From: Pocillopora verrucosa | Taxonomy: Eukaryota > Cnidaria > Anthozoa > Scleractinia > Pocilloporidae | Direction of reading: 5' to 3' | Length of the DNA stretch: 64,000 nt | Assembly: GCF_036669915.1 (NCBI RefSeq) | Contig: NC_089325.1 | Span: forward strand, 3,092,309 to 3,156,308 | Shown: one piece after another, positions 35,088-47,477 of the stretch | Layout: every line of letters begins with the position of its first letter | Position numbering within the stretch: the stretch's first letter is position 1 | Made by a program: the position numbers and the translations under genes | The notes under the pieces: model-generated | What the model saw: only the letters and a program-made list of their open reading frames with translations | What the model was told of the DNA's origin: nothing | The model's database searches: none

Positions 35088-38000
35088 ATGGCGAAGGAAT
35101 CGCCACTTTCCTTGTTCCTGTTCGTTGTGAGTATTAATTTCCCCTTGATTAGACTTACTGTCAACGTTGCTACAGATATAGTGGTCAATTGACCTCGGAA
35201 AGACTTAGGAATAAAAGTAATCAACAGACATCAGTTGCCACTGCAAAAACTGTTAATTTAATAGGCCAACTTAAGTGAATGTGTTGATCAGTCTTGCTTT
35301 AGCTTGGCAGAGTGCATGCCAGATCTCTAGGTTAGATTCGATAAAGCAAACAGCGCAATACACTTTTCATCCATTTTGGAACAGAGTTGTATCAGTATGA
35401 GATTTTCCAAACATGATGAAACTTTCCTGCAGTTTGCTTAAATTATTTCATATTTTGTGTTTTTATCTTCCAGGTTATATTTCTATGTTCTAGCAGTTAT
35501 TCACTTCGATGTAGGTACAACCAGTTTAAAGTTGAAGATGTGATGGGTAACTGGTCATGTGTTAATTGCCGCAAGTGCCCTCCTGGATATGGCTTGACTC
35601 CACAATGTTACAGTGAGGTCAAATATGGTACCCACATTGATTGCAAAAAATGTGAGCTTGGAAAAACATATTCTGGTGCTCATAATACTGAATCTTGCAG
35701 GTCATGTGGGATTTGTGCTCAGCACGAAAAAGTCCTCCATAAATGTAATTTGACATCAAATTCAAAGTGCGGAAAATGTGAAAAAGGCTTCTATAGTGAA
35801 GGGTTAACTGGAGATTGTAAGCCATGTTCCTTTTGTTGCTCATTTCTTCCCAACCACACTGGTATAAGCAATAGCGTGAAAGATGAATGTAAAAACATGC
35901 CATACTATAAACAATGTGATGCCAATGCTGTTAATTGTCAAACACCAAAATGTAGAGATGATCAGTACCTTGTTGTAACAAACAAAAGAGGTAGTGCACA
36001 ATGTGTGGCCTGTAGGATCTGTCCGGCAGGAACATCACCGTCTATACCATGTGGAAGTGGACATATACTAGAGAGTTTTGACAATGTCAAATGTATGAAT
36101 TGCTCTCTTGGTGAAACATATTCTGAAAGTCCAGGTACACACTCTTGCAAGCCATGCTCTACTTGTTCATTTGGACAGATTGAACTGACAACCTGTAATC
36201 TGACACATGATAGGGTTTGTGGAAATTGCGACAAAGGATTTTATAGTATAAATGGAACAGAATGCAAGCCATGTTCTGCCTGCTGTGGTGATGAACAAGA
36301 TGTTCAAATCCCAGAATGTGTGAGAAAGAAAATGCCAAAGAGTACACAATGTAGTTATACTCAAAGATCCATCACAGTATGTCAGGAACAAAGCACAACT
36401 TGGACCATCATTCAACAGAAATCTACGATCACTACTACATTATTGACTGTGATGATAGTAGGGATATTTTTTGTAATCGTGGTATTGGTTTTGTTGGGAT
36501 ACTTGAAGTACAAAAAGAGTAGAGGTTCTCTTAGTGGATTTTTCTATTCTCAGTTGCAGCGATCTTCAGAGGAAGGTGAGGTTTTATCATCAGTGCATAA
36601 TATTTGACCATAAATCACTTTGGTGAATGTTTACTTGGTGTAATCTAGTTTGCACCTATTTTAAGGTACCTGTGGTAAGTGAGCTGATTTGATTCACCAA
36701 TACTACACCTTTAGCTTGTCATGTAATTTTCTTTCAGTGTCTCAAGGCCAGAGTCACTCAATATCACTGGAGAAGCCAATAGCTCATGGAGCACAGGAAA
36801 CTTTATCTTTTGATAAATCAGGTGTTTTAGTCCAGTTCAGGGATACACAGAGTTTTTTCAGTGATGCTCAAGGAATAAGATTAGAGATATGTTGGGATGT
36901 TGACTGTATCATGGTGCCTCTTCAATCTGGTGAAGTGCAGCTTAGCCCTGTGATAAAATTTCACCCTTATGGGTTCCAACTATCCAAACCAGTACAGATC
37001 AAGATACCACACAGTGCCCTAGTGCTTTTTAGTAATGGCTGGGGAATCAAATTAAAAAGCTCTAGACTACATAATGAATCCATCGTATGGAGGGAGGAAA
37101 ATCTGTTTGAAGTCCATAATAATGAAGTCAGCTTTCAAGTGGATAGTCTTACCTCCTATGTAGTCATTGGTACATCCTTGGCCAATGACAGACCAACAAA
37201 GAAGCGCCTTCAGTCTGCTGTTTTTGGTGGAGAAGGTACTGTTGGTGTGGACTACACAGCATACTTATATGTCTTTGATGACTGTGAGGCATCATTAGAG
37301 GTACCAATTATACATTTGTTTATACTTAGTCAACTAATACTTCAGTTTGGTCAATATAAAAGGTGTATGAACACTGATGAATGTTATTTTTATTTGAAAT
37401 TTTTAAAGTTCCCTAAACAGACTGGTTTTTTTTTTTAGGGAATGTCTCATTAGAGACAGGTAATGATGGGTAAATATACTTCCCTAAACTACTGGTATGC
37501 TAGAATTTTACTCTTCATAGGGTGGAGAATGGGAGCAAGCTTAATCTGAAACCAAAATATAATTTATCTAAGGCATACAACTTGAGTCATATCTCTCTAA
37601 CATAACCAGTACTGGATGAAAAACAGAAAAAAAAAAGTAAACCACATAACACTCGTACAGAAGACAAATCTCAATTTGTGCACATATATGATTTTCTAAT
37701 ATTAATTTACAGTCATTATTCACCACTTGGAAGGTTTATTTGGATCCAGCTCCCAGTTGGCTTGGTAGCTCAGTAGGTAGAGTGCTGCACTGGTATCGCA
37801 GAGGTTATGGGTCCTGTAGGGGCCTGAATTTTTTCAGGCCTTATTTCAACTACTAGTTCAGTAGTGTCCATAACTGTGAGGATCACTTCTATATCCATCT
37901 CTTCAACCACAGTGCACATACATGGTTTTCATATATTTTCAGTCATTGTTTGTGTATGGTTTCGTAATCAGTATTAAATGATTGTTAGAATGTACAGATT

Positions 38001-40132
38001 ACTTTATAAACCTATATTTCATTTTTCCAGAAAATCATGCAAGAGGAGAGGTCAAATGGAAGAATCTTGTTGGGTTCCCCCCAGTCTCTCTATGTTGAAA
38101 CTGTGATGATCAAAACTGATATCAAGATTTCTGTAAAAGAACCAGTGGAGGGGTGGACTGTTGGAGACATTAAACCAGAGGTAGCTCCACAACTGCAGTT
38201 TATTACTTTCTCTATTACTCTACTTTTGTAGTTTTTTTCAAACATCCCTTTGAACCCGGTCCCACTCCTATTTTGGATTAAAGAGGTAGTTGCATTAGGT
38301 TTTTTAGATGTTTTCTTATTTAAATAAGAAATTACTGTAAAGGGAAGAAACCATCAGTGTGTATTAAATTATTAAGTGTGTTTTTCTGTGTAATGGATGC
38401 ACAAGAATTAATCAACTGAGAGTACACATAAAGGTACTAGATATTTTCTATTATGGAAATGTGGCGGCTGTAAAGAATGAAAAGTGCAGTTAAAGAACTG
38501 GAAAGGGGAAGCAGTTGGTTGATTGCAGGGGATCATATGTATAGGGATTACTATTATATTGTATCATTGATCATCTGTGTTAATATTTCCATTTCAAAAT
38601 AGAGAAGAATGAAATTTCACTTGACTTGTTTTCTTTTAATCACAGAGTATTACACAAAAGAGTTTGAAGGAATCTTATCACACAATACCTAAGGCAGAAA
38701 TACTTTTTAAACATGACAATGGCCGCAACAGAGATTTCCTTTGTGTATTTGAACTAACAGCTGAAGAAACAACAACAACCATTTGTGCAGTTGCCTCAAT
38801 TAAAGAGGTAGGTGTCATTTTGTGGTAAATTATTAATTTAAAGCTTTATTCATAAAGCTTGAAAAAAAATTGGCAATTTAAGTTTAGTTAACATGAGTCT
38901 TACTTGGAAACTAGAGCTTTTCTACTTATTTAAACTTTTTAAACTCTCAATTTCTAAGACTTCTTGTGTGCATTGTGTAATTTGACTGATGTGTAATTTT
39001 GAAACCACAATACAAAAACAAACATTAAGCCTCACTGATATCAAGTCAGAAGTCAATGTTCCTTTATTTTCTTTTGTATGGGTCATAGCATGATTATATG
39101 TAATTTTAATTAGTAGATTGATAAATTTTGAATGTTGTTTTTGAGTGTTCTTGTAGCTTGGTCTAACATAACTGCCTAACTTTCCATGATTTTAAAAATG
39201 TACCTATTCCTTCAGGACCCATTTAGGAGGTCTCAGGAGCAGCAACCAAGCTTCAGTAGTGACCGCCATTGTTTAGTGACAGGCAGGAACTTGTGTGGTA
39301 AGGCCATATGCTGTGGCGGCATTGGGCGTTCTAAAATAACATGAATATTTTTCTCAACATCAGATAGAGTTAACCCTTTAATTCCCAAAGTCTGGTTGTT
39401 AATTCTCCCCTCTAGCTGCTACACATTTCCTTGTAAAGTAGGTGGGAAAATTTGGTGTTAGATCAAGATGACAACTTTTACTCATAAATTTGAGTATTCT
39501 CATTACCTGCTTGCTGGATAATGTATGAATACTATTGGGAGAAGTAACATGTTAATCACTTCTGGGAGTTAAAGGGTTAAGTCTGTTTAGCAGCCGTTTT
39601 TTTGGTCACATCGCGCAAATACGCTCTCCCCTCCTTTCTCCTCACAGTATTTTATTCTTCATACTTTTTTTTGGGAGGGGGGGGGGAGTATTATCTCAAA
39701 CTGATTGATAATTTCAATTTAGTGAACAGTATTACCTGTGCTGCACTTCATAACCAATAAATTTGTTTTGTAGATCCACTGATTGTTAATGAAGAAAAGG
39801 CGTCCCTTCGTCTTGAAAAACTCCCAAAAGAAGTTTTTCGTACTGTTTGCGTGACCCTGGATAGGCCCCTTAAAGGAGTTGGCAACTGGCGACATGTTGG
39901 AGCATCCCTTGGATTCAAGGAGCAAGAAATTCAGCGTTTTAGAGATGAGATGTTAACTCCTGAAGGAAGTCCTTGCATGGTGATGTTGGAGGCGTTGATA
40001 GTCAAGTCGCCGCTTTGTACAGTCGCAGAATTAGTGCAGATCCTTCAAGCAAGAAATATTCAGCGCTTCGATGTTGTAGTAATCCTTGAACCTTATTTAT
40101 ACGAGCCAATCCTTGAGAACAGTCTTGCATGA
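35088..40132 (+). CDS. Unit C TNFR-type receptor with ZU5-UPA-death domain tail
   Basis: Exons: 35088-35126, 35474-36575, 36738-37300, 38031-38180, 38646-38807, 39216-39297, 39774-40132; 818 codons plus stop, all phases agree. Order of domains: signal peptide (MAKESPLSLFLFV and on), CRDs in two blocks (residues about 26-320), membrane helix about 332-356, ZU5 (SFDKSGVLVQF, then LSPVIKFHPYGF, then KPVQIKIPHSA), UPA (AYLYVFDDCEASLE) and a DD at about 715-800 (LPKEVFRTVC, then NWRHVGASLGF, then TVAELVQIL). The intracellular ZU5-UPA-DD order is that of UNC5 and PIDD, here fused to a TNFR ectodomain. It is the only complete receptor of the cluster. The DD exon joins by a phase-1 intron, as in receptor D. 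Expected role: ligand-gated assembly of death-fold partners at the membrane. Confidence 0.9.
37672..37960 (+). mobile_element. tRNA-derived SINE in intron of receptor C
   Basis: From 37757 the sequence has a tRNA-like 5' half with an A-box (TAGCTCAGTAGGTAGAGTG) and a degenerate B-box (GAGGTTATGGGTCC), then a body with GGCCTGAATTTTTTCAGGCC hairpin. Bases 37672-37756 resemble the tail of the same element (GCACATATATGATTTTC compared with GCACATACATGGTTTTC). I recall this family as common in coral genomes (not checked). Confidence 0.75.
39357..39580. mobile_element. MITE, ACCCTTTAACTCCCA family, copy 4
   Basis: Begins GTTAACCCTTTAATTCCCAA and ends CTTCTGGGAGTTAAAGGGTTAA, clear inverted ends. In the last intron of receptor C. 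Confidence 0.7.
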
Positions 40133-41210
40133 AAAGTCCACTAAAATGTGAATATACACTAACACTTTTACGTATGGATATTAATGAAATTAAACTTATA
40201 ATTTGGTTGTGGTTTAGTTAACAAGGTCACTGCTTCAGAGATCGATGTTAAACTTAAAGTTAAGAAAGATTTCAGTTTGAAGAATAAAGTCAGTGCATAA
40301 TAGCATTTGTAATGAGAATGTCTCTTAAGCTTTGGGATCTATGGTGAGAAAAAATGAAAAATGGAAGTTCGTATCACAAGTTAAATTTCCTTGAAATACA
40401 GGCTATAATGATATTATAAATGCCTAGTATGCATATAATTTAGTAGTGTGAAACGTTGTGCACTTTTCTGTAAGACCAATGATTATGAATTCAGAGTTGA
40501 CAACTGTCCCTGCTATGATATTTAATAAGTGAATAATTCCCACAGTAATGTTCCAAGTTAAGCAACTTACACACACACAGTAAAATATTAGTGCACTGCT
40601 TTTGAAATTGTCCGCCTTACATATCAGCTGATTTAAAAATAAGAAATATTAAACAAAAAAAAAGAAGAAAAATTAAAACAACAATAACAACAACAAACAA
40701 ACAAAACTATGGAAAAAGAGTGAAAATTGAATAAAAGAGAGAAACAAAATTTCCAAAGCACGATGCCTGAGCTGAAAGACATTACTTCCTTGGGTCTTCT
40801 ATTTCTCCGATAAAGTCCTTTGCATTCATAACATTCCATGAAATCCTTAAAATCGATGTCTTAATGTCCAATTTAGACCACACTCACACAAAACGGGTCC
40901 TTTTGTCACAGCTGCATTGTTTACATATGTAATTATGGAAAACACACACCGCCGCAAATTTCAACCCAAGCCAATTTTTGCCGAGTGGACTTCAGTTACC
41001 CTAATATTCAGAAACGCCGATTCGTTATTACACTCTTTGCTCTGAATTTCGCCTGGCGGCGTTAGTGTCTTGTATGATTTTCGTTTCATTTCTCATGTAG
41101 AAGGATCGAGGCTGCTAACATTTTGCAAGGGCTGTCTCAACTTATGCCCTGTCTCAACACACATCAGGTGTGAAATTTTCCTTGGGCACCGTTAGCAGTT
41201 GAACAGGAAC

Positions 41211-41222
41211 GGTTTCATTTTC
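41211..41222 (-). promoter_or_regulatory. ISRE-type element GAAAATGAAACC
   Basis: Reads GAAAnnGAAACC on the minus strand, a textbook ISRE core, 109 bp upstream of a kappaB-type site. Confidence 0.55.
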
Positions 41223-41330
41223 ATTTTGAACACCTCGCAGAATAATAACGACCTACGCGTTTTCTTTAAATTTAAAGGTACGTGAAGGAATCACAAGAAT
41301 TCTTGAAGGCAAAGTGCTGCGTTTGCGGTT

Positions 41331-41341
41331 GGGAAAATCCC
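41331..41341 (+). promoter_or_regulatory. kappaB-type site GGGAAAATCCC
   Basis: An 11-base near-palindrome of the Rel class upstream of receptor D, with a CCAAT box (ATTGG) at about 41424. Confidence 0.5.
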
Positions 41342-42079
41342 GCCAATATTTTATCGGTTTCTCAGTCACAAGAATATCATGTGATGACAATCACCCTTCA
41401 ATGAACTGATCGCATTTCATTTGATTGGTTGCAGGCGCACGTGAATGAAATCGATGACGTAACGTTTGTAAACAATACAACTAGCGTATTTTTAAAGAAC
41501 CTACGACGAAAGTCCACCGTCTTTCTTGTTGAAAGTCTTCGTATTCACATCGCCGTGAATTTGCGAATTCAGCGGAAGATCTTTTTACAGAAATGCTAAA
41601 TGGATGTTTCTCAAGCAAGGCCTTGGAATATCCATTTTTAGCCGTCGCTTCCGTCGAGATTTCGAACCCTCTGAAGAATCATGACGCAATACGAGAAAAT
41701 GGTACAATTTGTCATTTCGTTTGCTTGTTTGTGACGATTTCTCTCGCTTTTGGATTTAGCATGCAAACTTTTGAGCTTAACGCAATATTTTCTTTCCAAA
41801 CGTCTTCTCCCCGATACAGGTGGTTAGCGTTGAGAAGAGATACGTCATAAGACACCGACCGCAACGATCCCTCGAAGAAAGCAATCATTGGTCTTTTTAT
41901 CGAAAGGTGAGCGACTTTTTTTAACTCTTCGGTTCTTAAAGGTCTGATATAGCTGATCTAAACGTTATCTCCTCCATGTTTTGACCGTTTTTAAGTCTGC
42001 GTAATATTGCATGCTTTACTTACGTAGGCGTGTCGGAGGCGTATGACGCCATATAAGCGAATGTGCTGTCATAAGCATA

Positions 42080-43225
42080 TTCCTGTCAACAAAAGATTAC
42101 TCTTCTTCATCTGAGGTTTTACATGATGTAGAGAATGTTTCAAGCGAATGATGTTACGATGAAATAAGCCTAGGCTTTGAAACTACGCATTCGTGTTTCA
42201 GAAGAGATTGAAAATTTAAAGCAGGGAAGGAAATTGTTTAGGACATAAGTTAATTTTTGACCCATTGTGCTAAAAAGTGCACAGTCATTTAAAGCAAGAA
42301 TTCGAATTTGACATATTCTTAAATTTGCATTTAATTTTGAGTACAACCTACACAATCTTTTCTTGATTTTTAATGGTGTTGTTTAGATTATAGTTAAGGA
42401 TAGTGGGTCCACAGCTGTTTATATTTGCCTATTTTATCAATTTACAAATAATTGTATGTTTGGAGATAAAATGACACAGGGAATATGGTTCATTTTGTAC
42501 CACAGAGCTGTCAATTATTGGACTTACTTCACTAGTTTAAATTCTGGTTACTTTTAATTTTTGCTCTCAAGCTGCATGATATTCTGTATCAGTATAATAA
42601 GTTCAATTTCAGTTATCAATTGTTCCATCAATATCGCTAATGAGTGTTCCTGGTATGCATCATTGTATTGCATCATCTGCATTTAAAGTATTGTTCACAA
42701 AGTTAAAGGAATGCCTTGAAGCATAATTATTGCATCATCTTTACTGTCACTTAAATTGTCTGACATCGCCTTTTTAAGTTAATTCACCTTGAAATGTGTA
42801 AACAAAAGATTATTTTGTTTTATCCAAGGTTTGCATGGTATTGAAAATGCCTGAAGTAAATGTTACATTATAATAAGTCTAGGCTTTGAAATTTCACAGT
42901 CATGTTTAAGAAGAGATTGGAAATTAAAATCATTCAAGAATATCATTCAGGACATTAAAATTAATTTTACTAAAAAGTTCACTGTCATTTGAAGCAACAA
43001 TTCTAATTTTAGGTATTATGAAATTTACATATGATTTTAAGAAAAATCTACTCAATTTTGTTTAATTTCTATTAGTTTTATCTAGATTATAGTTAGGGTT
43101 ATAATTATAGTTAAGTATTATTCACAGAGTTGAAGAATGCCTTGAACCATAATGCATCATTCTTTCTGTCACTTAAATTGTCTGACATTTTTTGTTGTTG
43201 TTCCGTCTTGAAATGTGTAAATAGT
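42080..43225 (+). repeat. Diverged tandem duplication in 5' intron of receptor D
   Basis: The block near 42088-42400 (AACAAAAGATTA, then CTAGGCTTTGAAA, then AAGAGATTG) recurs at 42803-43090. The block at 42686-42800 (TTCACAAAGTTAAAGGAATGCC) recurs at 43113-43225. Both are non-coding and clearly diverged. Confidence 0.65.
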
Positions 43226-43328
43226 TAATTTTCTTTAAGTTTATGCAAAGAAAGTGTTCTATTATTTTGAGTGTTAATAAAGTTAGTTAATTGAATTTAA
43301 ATGTTGAATTTAAACTCTGTTTTTGCAG

Positions 43329-46300
43329 GTTTTTGGAACATTGCTTGTTGCTGGCTTACTTTTCCATGTAACATCTGCAAAGGTATATTTATACATAATA
43401 TTATAGCTTTCAGTAATATAATATAATTGCCAGTGATAATAAGAGCAATATGTAAAGAAGGTCAACCTCAGTTACTAAAATTGATTATTTTCAAACTAGC
43501 TTCAAATATATCTTAAACTGAAAAATATCGAAAAAGTATTATGAGGTTGATTTTGTTGCAGAGATGTGGTATTGAATGGGGTTATATGTGCTTTATTTTA
43601 TTCAGAAGGAGTGTTTTGGGAAATGTTTAAAGAGAGAGTATGTTTAATCTACGTGTAGCCAATTGGAAAGATTTAGAACTTTTAATCACATAATTTCATT
43701 AACGTCAATAATTTCACTTTCAATTTTGAAAAATATTCAAAGACCTCAAGCCCTTATGCCTTACCATTAATAATCTTTTTTTTTTCACAAAGTTATCTTG
43801 GAAAAAAATTGATTTTGAGAAATCATAATGAAAATACTATCAACAATTGAATGAGCTAAATTTCTTAATTTAAATGAAAAATGTATATATCATACATAGA
43901 ACAAAATGTGTCACTAAATACCAGTAAGTAGTGTTGTAAGTGATGTCCTAATAAAAGATATGCAGTCAGACTTTCAACTTGAGTAGACTGGTTAGTTCTG
44001 ACTCGTTATAACATGTCATCACATACATTACATGTCACATGTCTAATTTATCTTATGTTTATGAATAAGATAAGCGAGGCATAAATTAGATGTTTTACTT
44101 GTAAATTATTCTGAAGGAGTTTTTAACTGTCTATGAATAAAGTTATCAATCAATCAAACTTTTCCAGTTTATTGCTGATGTGGGGCAGGGGCAAACAGTC
44201 CCATGCTGCATGTTACTTATTTTATTAGAAGTTATTAATTATGTATTTATATATTTTTTTTCTCAACAAGAAGGAGAGATATATATTCTCAGGGACCCTT
44301 TGAGTTATTCCCATCAATTTTTATGTTTCAAAGCAAAATCTGAATTGAAGTTCAGGTAACATTTACCTTTTAGCCTACAAATCCTTGCAAGAAAAGCCAA
44401 CACTGGGTTGAAAATGCAGATGGTCCACCACAGTGTATAGACTGTCAGGCTTGCCCTCCAGGCCAGACTATCTCACCAGAATGTGGAAATTCAAAACCAT
44501 TAACACCTGATACAACAGTGTTCTGTGTTCCATGCCAACTGGGAAAGTCATTTTCCAATGAATTTAGCACATCTGTCTGCATTCCTTGTTCATCTTGCTC
44601 CAAGGACCAGGTGGTGATGAAAAACTGCTCACGTCAAGCAGACATTGAATGTGGAAAGAGATGTTACAGCAAAGACAGGTACATCATGTAACAGCTGTAC
44701 TTGAAGTGGCCATGGGGTGAAAGGGGGGGAGGGTGTCAAAGGGTGCTTGGAATTACTATAATTCCAACTTAAAATCTGATTAACTGCAGAATTTTCCTAG
44801 TTTGGCTTTGATTTACATTTAAATACCTGGCATTTGCCTATTGGTATAGGAAATTTTAGTGAAACTAGCCTGATAGAAATTAATTGTCATTGTTCAGGCC
44901 TTTAATGTTTCCTTGCAGGAATGGCACAGGGGTGGTGCAGTGGAGTTTTCTCCAGTCATCAGGTTTTTTTTCTAGGTCCTTAAGTTTTCCTCCCTCTGCA
45001 AAAACCAACATTGCAAATTCCAATTGACCTGTAAATGGTGGGCAGGTGGAGCCACTTAGTTGGTTGTCCATTACTAGATTGCCATTTATTTAAAATGTTG
45101 GGCAAAAATTTTTAGACAAATCAATGCTTCTAGTTTTTTTTAATTCTGTCATTGACATGATAACAAGAATGATGATGTAGTTGTTCAATTTTCAGGCAAA
45201 AGGCTGGCTTATATGTTTTAAACAATGGATATCATAATCCTTGAAAAAATGAGGGGGTTGACATTTAATGTTTTACTCTATATGTCAGCCAAAAAAGATA
45301 ATTTTTTATTCCTAACTCTTCCCTTTGAACAGGTATTATGATGAATCCAAAGGAGATTGTCTTAAATGTTCCAAGTGCTGCAATGATGATCAAGATGTGG
45401 TGGAGAGTGAATGTATAGAAAAGTTGGGATCTCAATCAAGCATGATCTGCTCTTTCCACAGCAGTGTCAATAGATGCAATATTAAATCAACCCCAAAATT
45501 TGTACCTCAGTCTACCAGTCAGAGTTCAGCTGCCACTACATCAAGTCACATAGTCTCTGTAGCCTTAACTAATACCAGTGCCGATGTGGGTTACAGATTA
45601 GAAAATATAACCCATTCTGGGGTTGGTAGCTGGTTTGCTTCTAAAAACAAGAATTGCAATGACTCTTGTATATCAATTATAGCCACTGTGGTACTTAACT
45701 GCTTCTGGTAATTGTGAGTGGAATTTACCTAACATGGTTTTGCAAGTCATGGTCACCAACGCATAGTTGTGTTGATCCAGGTAAATCTCAGTCAAGAATC
45801 TTACATGTGGTGTACTAGTTGTCAGAGACAAAATAAATATATTAGGGAAGATTTAAGGTATGATTTTTATGTGACAAAATCTGATCCACTAAAATTGTCA
45901 CAATTAACTGTTGTTGTGTAGTATCTCCAGTATCTCCTTTACATGTTCATTATGACTTTGTGAGAAAAGAAAGTTCGCCCACTGTAACAAAAGTTAGGTG
46001 CTGTCTAATTACAATTGTCTAATATTATACTCGGGGGATTTTTGGATGTCCTTAATGCATTACAAATTACTTTCAATGTATAGTCAACAATTTTTACCAT
46101 ACTACCAACAGATGGGGGAACACATAAGAAGAAAAGTACCAAAGTTCATTATAATTCTGGATTAGCAGCAGTTGAATTATGTGAACCACTGTTAGAGGTA
46201 ATGAATGTATGAATTAGTGCCCAGGCAGTCCACTTGTAGATGAACATGAAGTTCTTTAATTTTTCACTTTCTACTCCAGTTGGACAGAGAAAATATGTGG

Positions 46301-47477
46301 TAATCTCTCCCATTTGAAACAGAAATGTTCTGAAGTTACAGTAAAAGAAATGTGGCTCTGTAAGTCCTTTATTATCCAGAATGGTTGTGTAAGTCAGGGG
46401 TGCAGTAAGGAATTATAAGTATCATAGAAACACAAGTGAAATAATGCTCTTGTTATTCAAGCCTTATGGTGCATAGGGGTAAAATGAAAAATGGTATAAA
46501 GTTAAAGAGGAGCCAAGCAAATTGTAAAATGGGCCAGTCTGACCCATTCATTAATTTTGTTTCTGAATTCCACTTTATTTTATCATGATGTCTGGATGCC
46601 TGTAATTAGTGTCTACTAGTGAGGGTGCATGGCAATATTTTTGCTTCAAAACTATACTTTTTTTAGGTTTCACCTTTCATGGGTATAGTTGTACTCACTT
46701 TGATAGCTTATACATGATATAATTATCTATGCATGAACCATTTAGGATGTATATCAATTGTGGTTTACATTGTAGGGTGATGGAAAGTTGCGTACAAGCG
46801 CTTGCCACAATGCAGAACAGTTGGTGAAGTCAGGTAATTATTATTAATACTTGTCATGCCTACAGTGGACCTGAACTCTTCTCACAAATTTGAAAAATGC
46901 TAAATAAATGGACTAAATAGGTAAAAATTTGAGGATTATTTTTACAGTTCATTTGTAATTTGAAGGCCTTAGTTGTCCCAAACATGAATTGAAATTAATT
47001 CATTTGGGGAAAAAGTTTTTTTAAAATTTTTGGTGTGTCTAGTAGAAAACAATATATCATGTAAATAGTATATTGAGTGTTATAGTCTAATTACAGTACC
47101 TTTACACAGGCTGTTACATATGGATTATCTGATATATTTTGTCATGTTCAATCTGTGTTTCAGATTCTAAGCCAATAGGAAGCTTATTGGACTCAAGTGA
47201 ACTGGAAACAATTTGCGAACTTTTAGACACACCCATTGGTGGAAAACTGGCCTATGAGATAATTGCTCGTTTTTATGGTGCCAATTACTTCAAAATAAAA
47301 GCAAGGTTTCAGGATCAAAAATCAAAAGCAGTGATTGAATTGTTGGCAACTGAAAGGCCAGAACTGACAGTTTGGGAGTTTGCTAATGTGGTGAGGACAA
47401 AAGCTAGGAGAACTGATGTTGCTAATCGGTTGAAAGCATTTGATGCAAAGGCCACCAAAGAATTAACTGATGTGTGA
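43329..47477 (+). CDS. Unit D TNFR-type death receptor, frameshifted in the membrane helix
   Basis: Exons: 43329-43382 (signal-peptide core, VFGTLLVAGLLFHVTSA), 44374-44678, 45333-45780, 46112-46197, 46776-46833, 47164-47477; the ATG exon is unresolved. It encodes one CRD block ending in the CSKCC repeat, a Ser/Thr-rich stalk, a membrane helix, a short linker and a C-terminal DD (LETICELLDTPIGGKLAYEI, then LTVWEFANVV). There is no ZU5-UPA. As written, the helix exon hits TAA at 45709-45711 after IIATVVL. One base earlier or later the helix continues (LLLVIVSGIYLTWF), and the remaining exons stay open and in phase, so a single-base loss or an assembly error is likely. If real, the product would be truncated within the helix and lack the DD. 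Confidence 0.7.
44681..45332. other. Intron of receptor D, no feature seen
   Basis: A/T-rich intron with no recognised exon or repeat. Confidence 0.5.

Larger units (their letters stand above)
40133..43328. other. Gap upstream of receptor D with no minus-strand partner found
   Basis: No zinc-ribbon, UPA or CARD exon was recognised on the minus strand. The region holds regulatory motifs near 41.2-41.35 kb, possible untranslated 5' exons of receptor D (one candidate 41821-41907 splices in phase to 43329 but has no start codon) and a diverged tandem duplication at 42.08-43.22 kb. Confidence 0.45.

Noticed and set aside
37757-37830. Possible tRNA gene (GCTCAGTAGGTAGAGTG)
   Set aside because: The A-box is good but the B-box is degenerate and no acceptor stem closes; the downstream body marks it as a tRNA-derived SINE.
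41593-41850. First coding exon of receptor D starting at 41593
   Set aside because: Its possible donor is phase 1 and does not fit the phase-0 exon at 43329; joining through the candidate exon at 41821 gives a stop. The ATG exon is left unresolved.
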